Shown in pieces: positions 50,714 to 64,000 of a stretch of 64,000 nucleotides of DNA (positions within the stretch are counted from its first letter, which is position 1; every line of letters starts with the position of its first letter). A program made the translations under genes and the position numbers. The stretch is from NCBI GenBank assembly GCA_022606425.2, contig JAHDVF020000240.1, forward strand, positions 2,666,001 to 2,730,000, in the 5' to 3' direction. The stretch comes from Lepidostoma basale (taxonomy: Eukaryota > Arthropoda > Insecta > Trichoptera > Lepidostomatidae). The notes below the pieces were generated by a model, which made no database searches, was not told the origin of the DNA, and saw only the letters and a program-made list of their open reading frames with translations.

Positions 50714-52395
50714 TGATATAGCCATGTTTCATGGCATAATAGGTGAGATTGCACTGGACAAATTTTACATGACCGAAAAGGCGTTTTCTCTCTGGAGGCT
50801 TGTTTGATCTTAGTTAAGTTTAATTTTAATTAGTGATAAGATTATGAAAGACAATTTAAAAACAATAATAGTGATAGTGACAATTTGGTGATAAAAAAAA
50901 AATTGCGTTCTGCCCCGGTATCGCATAGCAGTTAGGTACTGCCGGGCCCAATTTTCGTGAGTGGCCACACTTTGAAGGAGGATGACCTAACCCCTCACCC
51001 TGCGGAGCAGGCTCGAGAGGGCTGCATGAGCGGCGCTCGACAGTTGAAAATCAGACTTCAGAGGAGGCGGACGTGCGGCTTCGCGCCCGCTGGCCGCGGC
51101 GCGCTGGCCAGAGGCCATTCCCGCCTCGCACGTCCCTCTTGGCGCGGACGCCATTAGCGGCCGACTCGCGACCAAGCTGGCTTCGCAGATCACCGTCCTC
51201 GTGCTAACCAGCCGCGCCAGCTAATCACCATTGGGGCATGATGCTGGCCACTGCTGTTGCTGTGAAGAAGGCCCGTGCCCTCCGCGGTCCATCATCCGCG
51301 TGATGCTTCTGTGTTATGCAGCCTCTGGCAGTCCTTGATGCTGGCCACGACAGCGTCAGCGTCGGTCCTCGCCGCAGATCAAGTAACGTTATTCAGTGAC
51401 GGAGTAGTTTTAAGTCGTTCCAACGATTAGCAAGTAAGTCATCTTTAGTTTATATGTGATCTTGTTTCTTTCTTTTTGTATATTGTATGTTTAAATAAAA
51501 TTGTAAATAGTAAATATTGGTTTCAATCTCATATCACTATACATCCCGGAGCAGTCTCAATTAATGTAATAATGATTACATTAGCGAATAAACACTGGGC
51601 AATACGTTGTGAGAAAGTGCTTCGAGATATGGGGTGAGATACGACTAATCGTCATGTTTCACCCCGTGTCGAAAGCAACTTACTAACAACATGTTACGAA
51701 GAAAGCTTTCGAGACGGGGTGAAACATGACGATTAGTCATATCTCACTCCATATCTCGAAGCAATTCCTCACAACGTATTGATGCCCATGTGATTCGCTA
51801 ATGACTCATTACTATTATGTTAATTGAGACTGCTCCGGGAGGTATAGTAATATGAGATTGAAACCAATATTTACTATTTACAATTATATTTAAACATACA
51901 GCATCAGGTCCCAATGATGATGAGCTGACGCCATGGTTACTGACGCCATGCGGCGATATCGCGATCTTTTCCAGAATCACTTCCCGGCGTTCGGTATAAC
52001 ACTTCGCAATCTTTTGAGACTATCTCCCCCCGGCGCGCGTCCGCGCGAGGGAGAGATGTTCCTTTCCCGGAGGCCGGTGGTAGACTGGGTCGAGATCTGC
52101 CCGGAACTCTGCAGGGCGGAGGGTTAGATCATCCCCTCCCAAGTGTGGCCACTCTCTGCACCCGGCCGGCAGTTTCAACTGCTTTGCGATATCGGGGCAG
52201 AACGCTATTTTTTTCATTCACAGAATTGTCACTACCACTATTATTGTTTTTAAATTGTCTTTCATAATCTTATCACTAATTAAAATTAAACTTAACTAAG
52301 ATCGAACAAGCCTCCAGAGAGAAAACGCCTTTTCGGTCATGTAAAATTTGTCCAGTGCAATCTCACCTATTATGCCATGAAACATGGCTATATCA
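50714..52395. mobile_element. Fold-back element with very long inverted repeats
   Basis: Ends are tgatatagccatgtttcatg on the left and its reverse complement on the right. Pairing continues for at least 200 bp (through 'aaaacgccttttcggtcatg' and 'cataatcttatcactaatta'). The interior also pairs in large blocks around a centre near 51690 (cgaagaaagctttcg). GC-rich sections hold only chance ORFs. Lies upstream of the SLC46 start and 240 bp left of the proteasome gene. Confidence 0.8.
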
Positions 52396-52636
52396 AACAG
52401 TTAAAAATATCGAACAATCTAAAGTAGGTACCAATGTACCATAGACATTTTTAATAAATAAATATATATAGCTAGATAATTTTCTGCTCACACGTCTTAG
52501 ATATTGTTAAAAATGTCATTTTAACAAATCCGGCGCTGTCATCTTCTGTTGCTTTTTCTATATTGGTTAGGTTGTTTGTCAAGCGTCGGTTAAGTCTAAA
52601 ATTAACTAATTTATTGTATTCTCCGTATTGTTTATA

Positions 52637-55600
52637 ATGGTAAATATTCTATAAGGTTAATGATATAATTTTACTTTATTACGTGTAGTCAAACTGTACA
52701 TTTATGTGTTTAATTTATTTTTACAGGCTCGCCGATATGATACAAGAACCACAATATTTTCGCCAGAAGGTACTTTTTATTATTAATTAACACCATTATG
52801 ATTGTTTTATCCACATTATTTGCTTATTCCATTTTTAATTTGTTTATTTATGTATTTTTTAAAGTTCATACCTACATTACTATTGAATTCTGAAGTATAC
52901 CCAATTCTACTAATTGCTTATAGAGAAATATATGAATAAGTGGCGAAGAAGGAATATGTTATTCACCTATGAGTATATTGTAAAGTTTTATTATTTTTTA
53001 AATGAATTTGCACAATTTGAATTAACTTAACCTCTATTTAAGTCTTTCTGTCTGAATAACGATTAGGACTAATGTAAATTAGATTTTTGACATTCTTATT
53101 TGTCCATTTATCTTAATGATAATAATATGCTAACTTTTAAAGCGCCGTTTTTGTGACATAATCATCTCAAGGGTGCATTAAGACATGTTTTAAATCAAAT
53201 ATCTAAATATTAACGCTGCATCTGATATTCGATCGGTTAGAAAGTATAATAGAACAAAATATACAAGTCTTAAATTGAGTATGAAATATGAAAAATATGG
53301 GTTTTCAGCTTAGATCTGAAATCTGTCGGATCATTTATGCATCTAGAGTATGAAGGGAGATTGTTCCAAGCTGATGGGCTGGCTATATCTAAGGCTCGAT
53401 CCCCAAAATTTACACTTGGGCAACGCTTCAGCTCAACTAATCTTTATATTGCAGAGGAGTTTGCCTAGCGAAGTGTGGATTTTCTTGGTTTAGGCTTTCT
53501 GTCATACAGAGTTCGGATATATAACATTAAGTTTAAGACTGACCAGCAGAGTTTATACTGGATTTTTTCTGGACTTTTAAGCCAGTGAAGTTCTTTGAAA
53601 TGTTGTGTTTTAAAGGACTTTTTTGGAATGTCTTTAATGATTCTTGCTACTAAATTGAATGCAGATTGAAGTTTATTTACTTGTTGTTTTGGAATGTTTC
53701 CATAAATTCCATTACAATAGTCATTAATTATAGATAGATAGATATCTCCGACAGCGACAGCACAGATTGTTTTTCCTACTGGCCGCCAGAACCAATCTGC
53801 CTCTGGTAACACCGGTGGGAAGAGCAATTGGTCTGCTGAACACGGTCTCCATATAGATCGACTTCTTTCATATTAGTGAAAGTACATTCAGAAGACAAAT
53901 ACTTTTTACTTTGGAAAGTATCTTGTCTTCCTAATGTCGAACCATCTGTCATGCGTTCTTGGTATTATGTTGTATGTATATAGTATTTTACTAGTACTCA
54001 ATAGGCGCCTTAAATATTTATGTTGTTTGTAATGTCTGTTGAGTAAATAAACTGATTTAATTTGATTATTTTCAAGGGCGCTTGTACCAAGTGGAGTATG
54101 CCATGGAAGCTATCAGCCACGCAGGTACCTGTTTGGGTATCCTGGCCACTGACGGGATCCTCCTTGCCGCTGAGAGACGAAACACAAACAAGCTCCTGGA
54201 TGAGGTGTTTTTCTCAGAAAAGATCTACAAGCTGAATGAGGATATGGTGTGCAGCGTGGCAGGGATCACTTCAGACGCCAACGTACTGACGAGTGAGCTG
54301 CGCCTCATCGCGCAGCGGTACCTGCTGCAACATGGGGAGTCCATCCCCTGCGAACAGCTCGTATCTTGGCTGTGTGATGTGAAGCAGGCGTACACGCAAT
54401 ATGGAGGTATGTATGTCAAATAATTAGTTAACTTCGTAATTTAATATGTTTAATAATAAAATACTTTGTAATTCTAGTAATAAGTTTTCGTGATATTATC
54501 GCCTCAAGGGTGCATCGAGACATGTTATAAATCTAAAATTGTTGATATGAACACTGCATCTGATATTCGCGATTGGTTAGAATATAATGTGTTAAAACAA
54601 ATATACATTTTGGATTTTAATTTGGGTATGAAATATAAAAAATATGGGTTTTCAGTTAGATATGAAATCTGTTAAATCATTTATACATCTAAGGAATGAA
54701 GGAAGTTGTTGCATGCTGATGATCTGGCTACTGAAAAAGCTCGATTCCCGAAATTTATACTAGGGCAATGCTTTATCTCAACTAATCTACCTATGTTTGA
54801 ATGGATGGTAAGGGCCGTGGGGGGACCGTGCTACCAGTAAATTCTATGAAACGCCATAGTTGCATAACATCAGCAACACTACCATCTAGTCCAACTCTCT
54901 GGCGTCCACGTGTGATCTTTATGATCCCGGAAACCCTGGGTGTGGCATATTGGACGTACTTGTATGTTGATGTGCCACAGCTAACAGAGAGGGCGAATGG
55001 CGATTTTTGGCGCCACAAAACCGGTCACCCCCCACTAAGGGAAGAAACACCGCTTAAAAAAAACCCTGGTCCTCCTAGTAAAGGGTTTGGGCGTTAGGCC
55101 AACAACCTAACCTCGTAAAACAGCCAATGTTACGAACACTTCAAGAAATTAGTTTCTTGAAAGAGGCCGAGTCCCACCAAATGTTGTAGTGCTGTAGATA
55201 AAAAATCTTTCTATTGCATAGGATTCACCGAACGAAGTATGGATTTCCTTGAATTTAGGCTCTCCATTATGCAGAATTCGAATATATAACTTGGTGTCAT
55301 TCCATGTAGCGCTTTAAACTATCCAGCCGAGTTTATACCAGATTCTTTCTAGACTTTAATGCCAGTGAAGTTCTTTTGGATGTCAAGTTTTATTGGTATT
55401 AAGAGTGTAGGATCAGTACACAAAAATATTGTGAAAATTAGCAGCCAAATATTGAAAATATAAATGAAAAAAATATACAGAAAGTTCAATATTCAATTGT
55501 AGTTTAATTGACTACTTGCCTTCTAAAAATGTGTGCTCATTTGTCTTGCTCTGCTAATATGTAGATTAAAATCATATAAATGTTATTGTAAAACTTTCAG

Positions 55601-56243
55601 GTAAACGGCCATTTGGAGTATCCATCCTGTACATGGGCTGGGACAAACACTACGGCTATCAACTCTACCAGTCAGATCCCAGTGGAAACTATGGCGGCTG
55701 GAAAGCCACTTGTATTGGGAATAATAGCTCTGTAAGTTCATTTTGTAATGTAGAAAATTTATTGCGAGTCTGTACCAAACTGGAATGCCCAGAGCCACAA
55801 AGATTACATCTATTTTTCTTCTAGGCTGCTGTTTCCAGTTTAAAACAAGAGTACAAGGAGAATGAAACTAATTTGGCTCAAGCGCAAGCTCTTGCAGTGA
55901 AAGTTCTTAGCAAAACCTTGGATATGACTAAAATTACATCTGAGAAAGGTAAACTAGCTTATAGCAGATTTTTATTTAAATTTATTTATTTTTTATTCTG
56001 GAATTATGAAGAAGAAAAAAAGTATTAGCATATTGCGCAATCCTGTATTTTACTAACTTTTTTCCATAGATAATACATGTTTATTTTTTAGTTGAAATGG
56101 CAACCCTGACTAGGGAAAATGGAAAAACAAAGACAAGAATTCTGTCTAATGATGAAGTGAGCGCCCTAATAACGGAGTTTGAAGAAGGGGAGGCCAAGGC
56201 AGAGGCAGCCAAGAAGCAGCAACAGCAGCAGCAGAAGCAGTGA
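52637..56243 (+). CDS. Prosalpha3: 20S proteasome subunit alpha type-4
   Basis: An outer-ring alpha subunit of the 20S core particle. Coding exons: 52637-52639 (the ATG alone), 52727-52769, 54077-54406, 55601-55731, 55825-55948, 56092-56243 (783 nt, 260 aa; human PSMA4 is 261). Phases join at each GT-AG intron. The start reads [16 protein letters not shown], and [12 protein letters not shown] follows in exon 3, the alpha-type N-terminal signature ([18 protein letters not shown]). Later words [52 protein letters not shown] and [19 protein letters not shown] are close to PSMA4. The C-terminus is KAEAAKK plus a Gln-rich tail (six CAG/CAA codons, then KQ). Alpha subunits lack the N-terminal catalytic Thr. 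Introns 2 and 3 contain LINE debris. Confidence 0.96.
53158..53740 (-). mobile_element. LINE-G (CR1/L2-like) 3' part
   Basis: Minus strand: [56 protein letters not shown] and [13 protein letters not shown]-terminal words of CR1/L2 type (LHWLP--RIQYKL). Related blocks recur at 54500-54790, 55200-55380 and 57870-58510. Its 5' side is cut by a LINE-B fragment. Confidence 0.7.
53741..54070 (+). mobile_element. LINE-B 3' end
   Basis: gatatctccgacagcgacag through the LINE-B terminal words and 3'UTR to aataaactgatttaatttga, ending 7 bp before the acceptor region of proteasome exon 3. Retained splicing there is implied by the intact exon. Confidence 0.75.
54500..55380 (-). mobile_element. LINE-G copy carrying a foreign 400-bp block
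   Basis: 54500-54790 and 55200-55380 match 53158-53600 in order. Between them, 54795-55195 does not match. It carries gggtttgggcgttaggccaa and caacctaacctcgtaaaaca, words I associate with 5' regions of RTE-type LINEs. A nested fragment is likely. Confidence 0.55.
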
Positions 56244-56277
56244 TGTCCTCTTTAGTCCAATAAGTTTTTTTTTATAA

Positions 56278-56283
56278 AATAAA
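56278..56283 (+). terminator. Prosalpha3: Poly(A) signal of the proteasome gene
   Basis: AATAAA 35 bp after the stop codon, followed by a T-rich stretch (cgttttttcataacagtttt) suitable for cleavage. Confidence 0.55.
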
Positions 56284-56499
56284 ATACTTCTCGGTTATGT
56301 CATTAAAACGTTTTTTCATAACAGTTTTCTTTTATATTGCAATTTGATTTTAAAAAATACTATGTAAATTATGGAGGAAGTTATATGACGAGTTGATATA
56401 TTGATCAGATTTTCAAAGTAAAAGCTGTAATTAGGTAACCCAAACACCTCCAGCCGCCACAAGCACCCAAAATCGATCCTCCTTCAGAGGAACACTCCG

Positions 56500-56620
56500 G
56501 GCCACACAAATCATGCTTCCGCATAAACTAACAACCCTCCAAATCACCTTCCAACAATGTTCCCATCAGACGTAAGAGGAATAACCACATGAGCTGAACC
56601 TCTGCAAGCCAGAAGATCCA
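56500..56620. repeat. Single arm of the 38281-38552 inverted-repeat family
   Basis: 'aatcaccttccaacaatgtt', 'cagacgtaagaggaataacc' and 'ctgaacctctgcaagccaga' match the right arm of that hairpin. Confidence 0.6.
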
Positions 56621-57055
56621 AGCCCAAGGTAACAAAAATTCACAGTAATCTTTACCCTCAAGGTGCGTTTATTGGAATAATAAGTTAGACAATTACATAA
56701 TCCCAAATATGACATTAACATCAACTGTATATAATTTACCAATCAAAATTAATTACATGACTCAAAAAATCCCAATCAAATAAGATGATTTAACTAACTT
56801 CCATGATACTGGGTAAAAAATTTGGAACACAAATAAAAACCAAACATTGTGTGTATAAGTATTTAATAGTTAAATAATCATATTGAAATTATACTCAACC
56901 GGTACATAACAAAAGATGGCAAATTTAATAAGGACTTATTAAACAAGTCTCCGCGTGTATATATTACATGATTCTGCCGCCCACCCCATCCCCATATGCC
57001 GTTGAGTCAGCTGGTGTCCATAGAATGTCCTACACTTAAACTAACAAATGCGGAC

Positions 57056-64000
<6,945 letters not shown>

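Noticed and set aside
54801..55097. 98-codon ORF in the proteasome intron as a host gene
   Set aside because: It lies within a block inserted in LINE-G copies and has no splice-supported context; more likely mobile-element sequence.

Overview
This is animal nuclear DNA, almost certainly from an arthropod and probably an insect. Genes are split by AT-rich introns with GT-AG splice sites, exons are more GC-rich, and the spacer DNA is packed with non-LTR retrotransposons, mariner, hAT, Tigger and TTAA-flanked DNA elements, tRNA-derived SINEs and fold-back repeats. I cannot fix the order or species. Exon boundaries below were chosen from splice sites, reading phase and protein-family knowledge; no alignment or transcript data were available.

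Five protein-coding genes are supported. (1) 312-1756, minus: the first two coding exons of a Janus kinase (hopscotch-like, FERM domain), running off the left edge. (2) 7756-25527, plus: a complete 13-coding-exon vasa gene (621 aa) for the germline DEAD-box RNA helicase. (3) 32863-50489, minus: a complete 7-exon SLC46-type major-facilitator transporter (479 aa). (4) 52637-56243, plus: a complete 6-exon proteasome subunit alpha type-4 gene (260 aa). (5) 57056-64000, minus: the 3' eight exons of mitochondrial ATP synthase subunit alpha, whose 5' end lies beyond the right edge.

The remaining DNA is mostly mobile. At least eight non-LTR (LINE) lineages appear as 5'-truncated 3' ends. LINE-A (3' tail of GTTA units, about 13 copies), LINE-B (tail of TTTGA units, 7 copies) and LINE-C/D/E/F/H (RTE-like, tails of AAGAAG) are the commonest. 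A structurally intact mariner sits in vasa intron 10. Decayed mariner-like copies, TTAA-flanked piggyBac-like elements, hAT MITEs with 8-bp duplications and Tigger-like elements are scattered elsewhere. Several elements are nested with visible target-site duplications, which gives a relative order of insertion.

The five genes belong to unrelated pathways (JAK/STAT signalling, germline RNA helicase, solute transport, proteasome, mitochondrial ATP synthesis). Their adjacency looks like ordinary gene order, not a functional cluster. I found no CRISPR array, operon or convincing new gene system. The most interesting material is the intact mariner, the reciprocal nesting of LINE-A and the SINE, a SINE-like repeat that shares the LINE-A 3' end, long near-perfect hairpins, and a symmetric-exon RGG module in vasa.
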